Positions 51,071-60,285 of a DNA stretch of 64,000 nt are shown here, one piece after another (position 1 is the first letter of the stretch; each line of letters opens with the position of its first letter). This DNA comes from Streptomyces sp. SirexAA-E. GTDB taxonomy: Bacteria > Actinomycetota > Actinomycetes > Streptomycetales > Streptomycetaceae. The notes beneath the pieces are model-generated. The model was not told the DNA's origin. It saw nothing but the letters and a program-made list of their open reading frames with translations, and did no database searches. A program made the position numbers and the translations under genes. Where the stretch lies: assembly GCF_000177195.2 (NCBI RefSeq), contig NC_015953.1, positions 7,130,001 to 7,194,000 on the forward strand, written 5' to 3'.

Positions 51071-51151
51071 ATGAAAAGGACGGGTCAACTGGTATGTGGC
51101 GTCTGCCGCACGTTGAACGCGCTTCCCATGTGGAAGGTATCGGAACCATGA
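51071..51151 (+). CDS. Possible 26-codon upstream ORF
   Basis: An ATG at the predicted transcription start opens a 26-codon ORF (begins MKRTGQLVCGVCR) whose TGA overlaps the response-regulator ATG (ATGA). If the message starts at 51071 it would be leaderless and translationally coupled. A start two or three bases later would remove its ATG, so the call is tentative. Confidence 0.3.
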   Translation: MKRTGQLVCGVCRTLNALPMWKVSEP

Positions 51152-51909
51152 ACGTTCTGATCGTCGACGACAATGACGAGGCGGCCGAGCTGCTCGAACA
51201 GGCCCTGGCCAGCCACGGTTACGCCACCCGGCGGGTCAGTACCGGAGGAGCCGCGCTGCGGGAGCTCCCGGGTGCGACCCTCGTGCTGCTGGCCCTCGGC
51301 CTGCCGGACCTGGCGGGCCACGAAGTGTGCCGCCGCATCAGGGAGAGTTCGAGCGTCCCGGTCATCGTGATGAGCGACGACGGCAGTGAACTCGACCGGG
51401 TGCTGGCCCTCCACATGGGGGCGGACGACATCGTGCGACGGCCCGACGGCCACTACGAGTTGCTGGCACGCATCCAGGCCCTCATGCGGCGCAGCGCCTC
51501 CTGTGCCGTGTGCGCCGCACGACGTGCGACGCACACGGGCACGGGCACGGGCGCGGTCCGGGACGCGGAGCACGCCCCGCCGCCCACGAGGACGGTGGTC
51601 ACCCAGGCGCTCCGGGTGGGGGAGTTACGCCTGGACCCGGCCGCACGCCTGGTCCTGCTCGGAGGAAGGGAAGTACGCGTCACCCGCAGGGAGTTCGACC
51701 TGCTGGCCGCCCTGGTGGCCAATCCGGGCGTGGTTCTGGAGCGCCGCGACATCATCTCGCGCGTATGGGGTGAGAACTGGTTCGGGTCCACCCGCACCAT
51801 CGACGTCCACGTGGGTTCGCTCCGCGGGAAGCTCGGCTGTCCGGAGTGGATACAGACGGTGCGCGGCGTCGGATACAAGCTGACCGCCCCCGGCCCCCGG
51901 GCGGACTGA
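51148..51909 (+). CDS. Atypical OmpR-family response regulator (JadR1-like activator)
   Basis: This 253-residue regulator has a receiver domain at residues 1-115 and a winged-helix DNA-binding domain at about 155-248 (REVRVTRREFDLLAALVANPGVVLERRDIISRVWG ... TVRGVGYKL). The acidic pair Asp7-Asp8 is kept, but the phosphorylation Asp is Ala49 (VLLALGLPD) and the invariant Lys is Arg (GADDIVRRPD). Phosphorylation is thus unlikely; JadR1- and Aur1P-type regulators of this kind respond to ligands. No histidine kinase is adjacent. Codon 160 is TTA (51625-51627), making translation dependent on bldA. An in-frame ATG at 51094 is an alternative start. It probably activates the cluster to the right. Confidence 0.88.
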   Translation: MNVLIVDDNDEAAELLEQALASHGYATRRVSTGGAALRELPGATLVLLALGLPDLAGHEVCRRIRESSSVPVIVMSDDGSELDRVLALHMGADDIVRRPDGHYELLARIQALMRRSASCAVCAARRATHTGTGTGAVRDAEHAPPPTRTVVTQALRVGELRLDPAARLVLLGGREVRVTRREFDLLAALVANPGVVLERRDIISRVWGENWFGSTRTIDVHVGSLRGKLGCPEWIQTVRGVGYKLTAPGPRAD

Positions 51910-51916
51910 GGCCTCC

Positions 51917-52921
51917 TCATTCCCGGGCCGGCAGTCCGGACAGATGGTCCCTGTACCAGTCCGAGCAGTCCGTGAACCGCTCGCGGAAACCCGCACCGGG
52001 GGTGACACCGGCATCACGCCAGACCCGGCTGGTGTCGTACCAGTGGTCCTGGACGATCAGGTCCACCTGGTGCTCCGACAGCCCGGGAAGCGCCCGTGCC
52101 GTCAGGGAGCGGAACTCCTCGACAGGGACGGCGCCGTCCGGCGGAGGTGTACCCAGCTCGCGGCACACGGTGGCCACCACCTCCCGCATGGGTTCCGGCC
52201 GGGGGTGGGCCACGTGGTAGACCCCGTCCGTCCCGGACGGCCCGTCCGGGACGGCCAGCGCCGACACCGCGCGTGCCAGATCGTCCACGTGCACCACCGA
52301 GCCGAGCGCGGACGGCCCCCGGGACCAGGTCGGCACCCGCCGTGCGAGCAGGGCGAGGGCGGGTACGAACCACCGGTCACCCGGGCCGTACACCAGGTGG
52401 GGGCGCAGGACGACACCCCCCGCCCGCCGCACCGCGTGCTCGGCCCGCAGGCGCGACGCGCTGGCGGCCGACCGGGGCGCCGGCTCCGCCTCGCCCTCGG
52501 CGAGGCCGCGGTGCGGGCCGGGACCGTAGACCGAGGCCGTGCTGACGTAGAGGAGGCGGCGGACGCCCGCCCGGCGCGCCTCGTCGAGCAGGGCCAGGGA
52601 TCCCAGGTGGTTGACGCGTCGGCACGTCCGGGCGTCGCCGCCCACGTACGAGGCGGCGTGCACCACGGTGGTCACGCCCTCGCACGTGCCGTCGAGTGTT
52701 CGGGGGTCGGCGAGGTCTCCCCTCAGGTACCGCACACGGGCGGCCCGGCTCCCGGGTGGCGGAGGGCGTCGGCACAGGACCCCGATCCGGGGCGCCGTGG
52801 CTCCGGACCGGTCGACCAGCGCCCGTACGATCGCACCGCCGATGAATCCCGTCCCGCCCGCCACCAGGACGTCCGCACCGCCGGACCGGGACGAGGGCCC
52901 GGACGGCGTGGGAGCGTTCAC
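51917..52921 (-). CDS. NAD-dependent epimerase/dehydratase (extended SDR)
   Basis: This 334-residue protein starts at a GTG overlapping the stop of the afsA-like gene. It has the cofactor motif VLVAGGTGFIGGAIVRALV and VVHAASYVGGD. VSTASVYGPGPHRG and YGPGDRWFVPAL follow; the usual YxxxK is replaced (SASRLRAEHAVRR), so catalysis may be altered. It is coupled to the GBL synthase gene, so a step in GBL maturation, such as ketoreduction of the butenolide precursor, is the likely role; such SDR partners are common in GBL loci. Its 3' end faces the response-regulator gene seven bases away. Confidence 0.82.
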   Translation of the reverse strand: MNAPTPSGPSSRSGGADVLVAGGTGFIGGAIVRALVDRSGATAPRIGVLCRRPPPPGSRAARVRYLRGDLADPRTLDGTCEGVTTVVHAASYVGGDARTCRRVNHLGSLALLDEARRAGVRRLLYVSTASVYGPGPHRGLAEGEAEPAPRSAASASRLRAEHAVRRAGGVVLRPHLVYGPGDRWFVPALALLARRVPTWSRGPSALGSVVHVDDLARAVSALAVPDGPSGTDGVYHVAHPRPEPMREVVATVCRELGTPPPDGAVPVEEFRSLTARALPGLSEHQVDLIVQDHWYDTSRVWRDAGVTPGAGFRERFTDCSDWYRDHLSGLPARE

Positions 52922-53871
52922 AGCGACATGCCGTCGAGGACGGTCAACTCGCATGCGCCGACCAGGGAATCGGCCTGGGTGAACGTGACGGTCAGCTCGT
53001 GCCTGCCGGGTGCGAGCTCGCGCACGGGGGAGGAGGAGACGACGCACGGTACGTCGAACTCGACGTACTTGTGGAAGGTGGCCGCGCAGGAGACGAGGAG
53101 GCCGTCCGGGCAGCCCACCGTGAGCAGCGCGGCCTGCCGCGCGGCCTCCATCAGGACCATGCCGGGCACATGGTCCACGGGGTGGTCGAAGAGGATCGGA
53201 TGGGACGTGTCCGCCCGCAGCAGCCACGTCCCCGCTTCCGGCGAGCGGCCGAGTACGACGTCGGACGCCCTGCCCCTGCCGACCAGTTCGTGCGGCAGCG
53301 GCGCGGGCACCTGGCCGGGGCACGCGGCTCCGAAGCGGTGGCCCCGCAGCCGCTTGTACACGGAAGGGCTCACACAGTTCGCGCTGCTCCTCCCGATGCC
53401 GATGGGTTCGCCCTCGCGGTAGGCGTCGATGGAGCAGGCGAACGCCGAGACCCGTGGGCCGCGCCGGACGACGTCGTGCAGCGATATCTCCAGCAGCACG
53501 TCGGCCGGCTGATCCGTCAGCCGCGCGCCGCCCGTGAGAATGGTGAACGCGTGGGTGGTGGTGAGGAAGGGATGGGCGAGAGGGATGTCGAGCGTCTGAT
53601 GGGCCAGGAGTATGCACGCCTGGCGGATCGTTTCCGCGAAGAGCATCGGGTCGTGCCAGCGGCCGGCCACCGGTCCGTAGTAGCTGTGCGCCCGTGACCA
53701 CTGGGCGCCGACCTGGTGGACTCCGTCACTGCCGTGTCTGACACCCGTCACCAGTACTTCGGACACCGCCGAGCGGTGGACGAGGGCGCGCGGAACGGTC
53801 TGCTGGAACAGCTCCGCGCTGCCTCGTCTTCGGGTGTCGTCTGAAAGATAGGCCTGCCGACGTGCACTCAT
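52918..53871 (-). CDS. AfsA-family gamma-butyrolactone synthase
   Basis: This 317-residue protein has two AfsA hot-dog repeats. Repeat 1 contains PRALVHRSAVSEVLVTG ... FAETIRQACILLAHQTLDIPLAHPFLTTTHAFTI; repeat 2 contains LFDHPVDHVPGMVLMEAARQAALL. It condenses a beta-ketoacyl chain with dihydroxyacetone phosphate to begin GBL signal synthesis. The ATG at 53871 follows a G-rich site. It is divergent from the receptor gene with an autoregulatory element between, the classical afsA/arpA arrangement, and it is coupled to the downstream epimerase. Confidence 0.92.
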   Translation of the reverse strand: MSARRQAYLSDDTRRRGSAELFQQTVPRALVHRSAVSEVLVTGVRHGSDGVHQVGAQWSRAHSYYGPVAGRWHDPMLFAETIRQACILLAHQTLDIPLAHPFLTTTHAFTILTGGARLTDQPADVLLEISLHDVVRRGPRVSAFACSIDAYREGEPIGIGRSSANCVSPSVYKRLRGHRFGAACPGQVPAPLPHELVGRGRASDVVLGRSPEAGTWLLRADTSHPILFDHPVDHVPGMVLMEAARQAALLTVGCPDGLLVSCAATFHKYVEFDVPCVVSSSPVRELAPGRHELTVTFTQADSLVGACELTVLDGMSL

Positions 53872-53967
53872 TTCTGGGGTCCCCCCTGTGAGGCGCACCA
53901 ACAAACGAAGGGGGACGGGCAGCACCGAAGGTGCCAAGTCACGCGTCCCCCCATGGCGTCGAGACGA

Positions 53968-53992
53968 AGCATACTAGGCGACTGGTTTTTTT
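53968..53992. promoter_or_regulatory. Autoregulatory element between synthase and receptor genes
   Basis: AGCATACTAGGCGACTGGTT, followed by a T run, resembles the CATAC...GACTGGTTTG type of GBL-receptor site. It lies 97 bases from the afsA-like start and about 100 bases from the receptor start, so it could control both divergent promoters. Confidence 0.6.
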
Positions 53993-54091
53993 GGTGGAGC
54001 TGCGGCACATACGTAGAGTGCATGGTTACGCGGGTGCAGAACCGCGGAATAGGCGCTGGACACGGGCCGGCGCACGGGCGGACCAAGGGTG

Positions 54092-54730
54092 ATGACGACG
54101 AGAGTGCGACAGGAACGGGCCGAGGTGACACGGCAGGCGATCCTCGACGGAGCGGCGGCCGCGTTCGACCGCCTCGGCTACGGAAGCGCAAGCCTGACCG
54201 ACATCGCCCAGCAGGCGGGGGTGACCAAGGGGGCCCTGTACTTCCACTTCAAGTCCAAGGAGTCCTTGGCCCAGGCGCTGGTGCAGGAGCAGTTCGCCGC
54301 GGTGAATCCGGCGGGGGCCGCCGAACAGCTCGGCGTGCAGAACGTCATCGACCGCTCCCACTACCTGGGCCGCGCGCTCTGCCGTGAGGTGCGGGTGAGA
54401 GCGGGTGTGCGACTGGTTCTGGAGCGCGGCCTGCTCGACGGCGGCGACCCCAGCCCGTACGAGGAGTGGATCGAACAGTCCCGGGTGTCACTGGCGTTCG
54501 GCCAGGGCCGGGGGGACGTGAGACCCGAGGTCGACGCCTACGACGTCGCTACCTATCTGGTCGGCGCGTTCACGGGCATCCAGATCACCTCCGACGTCCG
54601 TACCCGGCGCGCCGATCTCTCCGACCGGGTCACCGACATGTGGCGCTTCCTCCTCCCCGCGATCGTCCCGCCCCGCCGTCTGGGCCGGTTCGATCCGGCG
54701 GGCTCGCAGGAGCTGGAGTCCTGGGGATGA
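54092..54730 (+). CDS. Gamma-butyrolactone receptor, ArpA/ScbR type
   Basis: This 212-residue TetR-family repressor has the HTH DGAAAAFDRLGYGSASLTDIAQQAGVTKGALYFHFKSKESLAQALV, the strongly conserved form of GBL receptors. The regulatory domain includes EEWIEQSR with Trp126, at the position of the ligand-stacking Trp of ArpA/CprB/ScbR. It is divergent from the synthase gene. It should repress the synthase, itself and the response-regulator gene until the GBL accumulates. ATG 54092 is used; a GTG at 54089 is equally possible. Confidence 0.92.
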   Translation: MTTRVRQERAEVTRQAILDGAAAAFDRLGYGSASLTDIAQQAGVTKGALYFHFKSKESLAQALVQEQFAAVNPAGAAEQLGVQNVIDRSHYLGRALCREVRVRAGVRLVLERGLLDGGDPSPYEEWIEQSRVSLAFGQGRGDVRPEVDAYDVATYLVGAFTGIQITSDVRTRRADLSDRVTDMWRFLLPAIVPPRRLGRFDPAGSQELESWG

Positions 54731-54740
54731 GCGGACCCCG

Positions 54741-54792
54741 CTGACCCCGGGGCCGGACCGCCCGGAGCGACGGGGCGGCCCCCCGGGGTCAG
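54741..54792. terminator. Hairpin terminator between the two receptor genes
   Basis: CTGACCCCGGGG (54741-54752) and CCCCGGGGTCAG (54781-54792) form a perfect 12-bp stem with a self-pairing GC-rich loop. The right arm includes the stop codon of the leftward receptor gene. Confidence 0.65.
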
Positions 54793-55451
54793 GAGTGTCC
54801 GGCCGGGCTCTCCCCGCGTACGCGCGTCGCCTCGGGGCGGGCGGGCGTCGTCCTGATCCGCCTCGGCGTACCCGCGTACGCCAGCTGCCACAGATGGCTG
54901 AGCCACTTCTCGACGTCCGGGGGCGGAAGGCCGATCCAGACGAGCGTCTCGACACCGGACACCGCGGCGGTGACCACCGTCCGGGCCGGTACGGAACGGC
55001 CTGGGGGCAGTTCGCCGTTCCTGCACGCCTCGTCCACCAGGGGCCACAGGCGGCTGAGCCACGCCAGGTAGAAGTCGTGGGCGCGGCCGCCGTCCGTCGC
55101 CCCGGTCCGGGGCAGTTCCCGGGTGATGCGGACGCTCGCGCGCAGGAACAGGTCCTCCCGGAGGAGCCGGTTGAGGGTGTGTGTCACGTCGACGATCACC
55201 TGCAGGCAGGACGTCTCGTCGGCCCGCAGTCGCGCCAGGGTCTGTTCCACCAGCTCCAGTCCACGCAGCTGCACGGCGTCCGCGAGGGCGTCCTTCGTCG
55301 GGAAGTGGAAGAAGAGCGCCCCTTTGGTCACCCCTGCCGCGTGGCTGACGTCGGCGAGGGTGGCCTTGGCGAAGCCGTGCGTCGCGAACTGCTCGGCGGC
55401 CGAGACCAGCAGGAGTTCCAGGGTGTGCTCCGATCGCGTGTGCTTGCCCAT
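54789..55451 (-). CDS. ScbR2-like pseudo-receptor regulator
   Basis: This 220-residue TetR-family protein is of the GBL-receptor subfamily. ATG 55451 follows GAGGGCGG. The HTH is SAAEQFATHGFAKATLADVSHAAGVTKGALFFHFPTKDALADAVQ. The ligand domain keeps an aromatic at the pocket (FYLAWLSRLW, Trp131), but its overall sequence is more divergent than the receptor at 54092. Second receptors like ScbR2/JadR2 usually do not bind GBLs but sense the antibiotic or intermediates and tune production. Its own upstream region carries an autoregulatory element, so the first receptor probably represses it. Confidence 0.87.
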   Translation of the reverse strand: MGKHTRSEHTLELLLVSAAEQFATHGFAKATLADVSHAAGVTKGALFFHFPTKDALADAVQLRGLELVEQTLARLRADETSCLQVIVDVTHTLNRLLREDLFLRASVRITRELPRTGATDGGRAHDFYLAWLSRLWPLVDEACRNGELPPGRSVPARTVVTAAVSGVETLVWIGLPPPDVEKWLSHLWQLAYAGTPRRIRTTPARPEATRVRGESPAGHS

Positions 55452-55612
55452 ATCCGCCCTCGCGTAGGCATGAACCGGCCGGGCCCGGTCTGCGGACGGC
55501 GTCCCACTTCGTGTCGGCTCGTCGAGGGAACGCCGACGAGGTGCGGGACCTCGCTCGTCTCCACGGCACGGGTACGTGGTCATGACGGACTGCTTGTGCA
55601 ACCGAAGTTAGA

Positions 55613-55631
55613 AACCGGTCGAACGGCTTGT
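55613..55631. promoter_or_regulatory. Autoregulatory element upstream of the second receptor
   Basis: AACCGGTCGAACGGCTTGT matches 18 of 19 positions of the element in the response-regulator promoter. It lies 162 bases upstream of the leftward receptor start. Confidence 0.65.
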
Positions 55632-56055
55632 CAATGACTGTGACCGGAGACGCCGTGAATCGGTGAACATAGGCTTGAACTGCAAATATTTGTCCGGTAG
55701 TTGAACGTCCGGTGGGGCGGTCGTACCCCAGAACGGTCGACTCCGCTTCTCCGTAGGTGATCGGCGCGGCCCGCAGGAGGGCAGCCGGCCATTGCTCCCT
55801 CGTCCTCGCCCGTGTCACACTCGTGCCGGTCCTTCCCTGCCCGGACACCGGGAGAGCCCCCTTGAGGAGGCGCGGGAAGTGCCGCGACCAGGGACGCCGT
55901 TGTCCGCGGCGGCCCGTTCTTCCCCCCGGCCGGCAGCGCCGCACGCACCCGCGGGCCGTGTCCCGCCGCTTCGCCTTCCGCGCGGCGTCCCCTCCGGCGA
56001 CATGTGCGCGCCGCCACCACGCACCACCCCCCTGCGACGAACGGTAAGGAGTGCT
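55632..56055. other. Intergenic leader of the methyl-cycle operon
   Basis: These 424 bases between the second receptor's promoter and metK hold no supported gene. The left third is AT-richer (TTGAACTGCAAATATTTG), with direct TTGAAC repeats near 55674 and 55700 that may belong to a promoter. I see no riboswitch that I can name. Confidence 0.45.
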
Positions 56056-57267
<1,212 letters not shown>

Positions 57268-57302
57268 GCACCGACCGTCAGCCGAGAGGGGATGTGACCG
57301 CT

Positions 57303-58283
57303 GTGGACATGGCCATCACCGGTTCGCTGGCGTCCGACCACTTGATGGTCTTTCCCGGACGCTTCGCGGACCAGCTTCTGCCAGGAAGCCTCGAGCGTGT
57401 GTCGCTCTCCTTCCTCGCCGACCACCTGGAGGTGAGGAGAGGCGGGGTGGGGGCGAACATCGCCTTCGGGCTCGGACTGCTCGGGCTGCGCCCCGTGCTC
57501 GTGGGCTCGGCCGGCCTGGACTTCGCCCCGTACGACGCCTGGCTGCGCGCGGCCGGCGTGGACACCGCGTGGGTGCGGGTGAGCGAGACCTTGCACACCG
57601 CCCGGTTCGTCTGCACCACCGACGCCGACCAGAACCAGATCGCCACCTTCTACGCCGGCGCCATGGCCGAGGCCCGGCACATCGATCTGCGCCGGGTGGC
57701 ACGGGAGGCGGCCCTCGGACTCGTCCTGGTCGGCGCCGACGACCCCCAGGCCATGCTGCGGCACACCGCCGCCGCTCACGGACTGGGCGTCCCCGTGGCC
57801 GCCGATCCCTCCCAGCAACTGGCGCGGCTGGAGAAGGACGAGGTCCGCCTGCTGGTGGACGGCGCCCACCTCCTGTTCACCAACGAGTACGAGGCCGACC
57901 TGTTGCGGGAGCGTACGGGCTGGACCGAGCGGCAGGTCCTGGAGCGGGTCGGCACCTGGATCACCACCCGTGGGGCCGACGGGGTACTGCTGTCCGGAGC
58001 CGGTCGGACCCCGGTCGGCGTGCCGGCCGCACCGACGGACCACGTCGTCGACCCGACGGGCGCCGGCGACGCCTTCCGCGCCGGATTCCTCGCGGGTGTC
58101 GCCCGGGGACGGTCCCAGGTGCGCGCGGCCCAGCTGGGCTGCGTCGTGGCCACCACCGTCCTGGAGTCCGTCGGGACGCAGGAGTACAAGATCGTCGCCG
58201 CCGACGTGGCGGGCCGCGCGGCGCGCGCCTACGGCCCTGAGGTCGCCGGGGAGCTGGAGTCGATCCTGGCGGCCACGGGATGA
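57303..58283 (+). CDS. adoK: Adenosine kinase, PfkB family
   Basis: This 326-residue sugar/nucleoside kinase closely follows mycobacterial AdoK: AITGSLASDHLMVFPGRFADQLL, RGGVGANIAFGLGLLG, the HTARFVCTTDADQNQIATFY block and the catalytic anion hole DPTGAGDAFRAGF (base Asp). It phosphorylates adenosine to AMP, removing the by-product of S-adenosylhomocysteine cleavage and keeping methyltransferases uninhibited. GTG 57303 is used; GTG 57294 and ATG 57309 are alternatives. It lies 35 bases after metK and overlaps metF by four bases (ATGA). Confidence 0.92.
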   Translation: MDMAITGSLASDHLMVFPGRFADQLLPGSLERVSLSFLADHLEVRRGGVGANIAFGLGLLGLRPVLVGSAGLDFAPYDAWLRAAGVDTAWVRVSETLHTARFVCTTDADQNQIATFYAGAMAEARHIDLRRVAREAALGLVLVGADDPQAMLRHTAAAHGLGVPVAADPSQQLARLEKDEVRLLVDGAHLLFTNEYEADLLRERTGWTERQVLERVGTWITTRGADGVLLSGAGRTPVGVPAAPTDHVVDPTGAGDAFRAGFLAGVARGRSQVRAAQLGCVVATTVLESVGTQEYKIVAADVAGRAARAYGPEVAGELESILAATG

Positions 58284-59251
58284 CCGGGGCGGCCGACGAG
58301 GGGCTGCGGGCGGCGCTCACGCGCTCCACGCCCACGTTCTCGTTCGAGTTCTTCCCACCGAGGACGGCGGCCGGCAGCCGTGCGCTGTGGAACGCGATCC
58401 GCCGGATCGAACCGCTGGCCCCGGACTTCGTGTCGATCACCTACGGCGCCGGGGGCAGCTCACGCGACCGCACGGTGGAGGTTGTCCGACGCGTCGTCAC
58501 CGAGACGACGTTGCGGCCCGTGGCCCACCTGACGGCGGTCGGGCACTCCGCCGCCGAACTGCGCCGCGTCGTCGGCCGGTACGCGGACGCAGGGGTGCGT
58601 GACGTGCTGGCCGTGCGCGGCGACCCTCCGGGGGACCCGCGGGGCGCCTGGTCCGCGCATCCGGACGGCTTCACCCACGCCTACGAGCTGGTCGAACTCA
58701 TCCGTTCACTGGGGGACTTCACCATCGGGGTGGCGGCCTTCCCCGAACGCCACCCGCGGTCGACCGACTGGGAGAGCGACATCCGGCACTTCGTGGCCAA
58801 GTGCCGGGCGGGGGCCGACTACGCCATCACCCAGATGTTCTTCGACGTCGAGGACTACCTGCGGCTGCGGGACCGGGTGACCGCTGCGGGCTGCGACATC
58901 CCGATCATCCCGGAGATCATGCCCGCCACCGACGTACGCCGGATCAGCCGGTTCGTCGAGCTGAGCGGCTGCGCCTTCCCCGAAGACCTGGCGCACGCCC
59001 TGGAGGCCGCCCGTGACGATCCCGCGGCCGGTCACCGCGTCGGGGTGGAGCACGCCACCGCCATGGCGGAGCGGCTGCTCGCCGAGGGGGCGCCCGGGCT
59101 GCACTTCATCACCCTCAACAGCTCCACCGCGGCCACGGACATCCACCGCACCGTCGCCCCGGCACGGCCCGTGCCTCCGGCCGGAACCGGCGCCGTACGT
59201 GGCGCCCTACCGGCGGGCGGCGCGCCGGTGGGGCTCCCCGGTCAGGCCTGA
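58280..59251 (+). CDS. metF: 5,10-methylenetetrahydrofolate reductase
   Basis: This 323-residue TIM-barrel flavoprotein forms 5-methyltetrahydrofolate, the methyl donor for methionine synthesis. Signature blocks: TFSFEFFPPRT at the start with catalytic Glu, DFVSITYGAGGSSRDRT, VLAVRGDPPGDP, GVAAFPERHP, GADYAITQMFFDVEDYLRL and LHFITLNSSTA. It is translationally coupled to adoK. The Pro/Gly-rich tail overlaps the 3' end of the convergent MarR gene by ten bases. Adenosylhomocysteinase and methionine synthase, needed to close the cycle, are not in the window. Confidence 0.94.
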   Translation: MTGAADEGLRAALTRSTPTFSFEFFPPRTAAGSRALWNAIRRIEPLAPDFVSITYGAGGSSRDRTVEVVRRVVTETTLRPVAHLTAVGHSAAELRRVVGRYADAGVRDVLAVRGDPPGDPRGAWSAHPDGFTHAYELVELIRSLGDFTIGVAAFPERHPRSTDWESDIRHFVAKCRAGADYAITQMFFDVEDYLRLRDRVTAAGCDIPIIPEIMPATDVRRISRFVELSGCAFPEDLAHALEAARDDPAAGHRVGVEHATAMAERLLAEGAPGLHFITLNSSTAATDIHRTVAPARPVPPAGTGAVRGALPAGGAPVGLPGQA

Positions 59252-60111
59252 GCCTCCAGCAACCTGCCCAGGAGCGACCGCAGTTCGTCCTCGCCATCGG
59301 CGCCGAGAGCTTCCCGGGTGTCCGACTGCATGCGCTCTCCCGCCTCGTACAGGGAAGGCCTGAGCGCCCGGCCCCGGTCGGTGAGCTCCAGGGCGTAACG
59401 GCGGCGGTCGTGCGGGTCCTTGCCACGGGAGACCATCCCCGCCTGCACCAGCTCGTCGACCACCTCGGCGGCGGCGGGCTCGGTGATCGACAGGTGCTGC
59501 GCCAGCCGCTGCTGCGGGCAGGGGCCGAGCTCGTCGATCGCCGTCAGCGGGCCGAAGTGCCTGACCCGCAGCCCGAGGTCGCCGAGCAGGGCGTCGAAGG
59601 TGCGCCGCTGGTTGAGGTGGGCCTGGGTGATGAGGTACTCGATGCTCTGTGTCGCCGGCTGCTCCGTCTCGGGCAGCAGCCGGCCGAGCAGCGTCACCAG
59701 CCGTCGCTGTTCGGGGGGCGTCAGGGCCGCGGCGATCCGCGCGTTCCGCAGGGCCATGGACTCGCGCATCTCGTCGAGTGCGGCGCGTCCGGCGTCGGTC
59801 AGCGACAGGACGTACGACCGGCGGTTGGCCGGGTTCCTGGTCCTGGACACGTGGCCCAGCTCCTCCAGCCGGTCGATGAGCCGGACCATGACCGTCCGGT
59901 TGATGCCCAGTCGCTCGGCGAGGTCCTTCTGCGAGCGGGCGTCCCCGTCCGCCAGCACGTCCAGGAGGACGAAGTCACGTGACTGCGGGGCGTCGTCCAT
60001 CGCGTCGGCGGCGAACCGGGAGAACACCCGGCGCAGGAGATCGCCGAAGTATCCGTTCGCCGGGGTCCGCCCGTCGCGGCCCTGGGCCTCCGTCGCCTTG
60101 GTGACGCTCAC
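59242..60111 (-). CDS. Tandem MarR-domain transcriptional regulator
   Basis: This 289-residue protein has two MarR winged-helix units in one chain. Unit 1 (about residues 20-150) has RSQKDLAERLGINRTVMVRLIDRLEELGHVSRTRNPANRRSYVLSLTDAGRAAL. Unit 2 (about 155-285) has PQQRLAQHLSITEPAAAEVVDELVQAGMVSRGKDPHDRRRYALELTDRGRAL. Ordinary MarR proteins of about 150 residues act as dimers, so this is a covalent pseudo-dimer. GTG 60111 follows GAGG. It is divergent from the drug exporter, with a palindromic operator between, so it probably represses the exporter until the product appears. Confidence 0.9.
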   Translation of the reverse strand: MSVTKATEAQGRDGRTPANGYFGDLLRRVFSRFAADAMDDAPQSRDFVLLDVLADGDARSQKDLAERLGINRTVMVRLIDRLEELGHVSRTRNPANRRSYVLSLTDAGRAALDEMRESMALRNARIAAALTPPEQRRLVTLLGRLLPETEQPATQSIEYLITQAHLNQRRTFDALLGDLGLRVRHFGPLTAIDELGPCPQQRLAQHLSITEPAAAEVVDELVQAGMVSRGKDPHDRRRYALELTDRGRALRPSLYEAGERMQSDTREALGADGEDELRSLLGRLLEAQA

Positions 60112-60154
60112 CTGTGCCTCGATTCCTGGTCGGCGTCCTGATCAGCCCCTCAGT

Positions 60155-60170
60155 CTATCAAGGGTGATAG
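60155..60170. promoter_or_regulatory. MarR operator
   Basis: CTATCA-AGGG-TGATAG is a perfect 16-bp inverted repeat in the MarR/exporter divergent interval. It lies 25 bases upstream of the exporter's -35 box and 44 bases from the MarR start. Confidence 0.6.
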
Positions 60171-60194
60171 TTGGGCTAGTGATTAATTGGAAGG

Positions 60195-60223
60195 TTGACG
60201 GTTTGGTGGGTGCACGGTACTTT
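60195..60223 (+). promoter_or_regulatory. Exporter promoter
   Basis: TTGACG (60195-60200), 17 bases and TACTTT (60218-60223) precede the exporter ATG by about 60 bases. Confidence 0.5.
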
Positions 60224-60285
60224 CGCCTGAGTAAAGCGGAGGGCCGGGGGAGTGGGCTGGCCTCGTCGAAACAGTGGAGGAGTCC

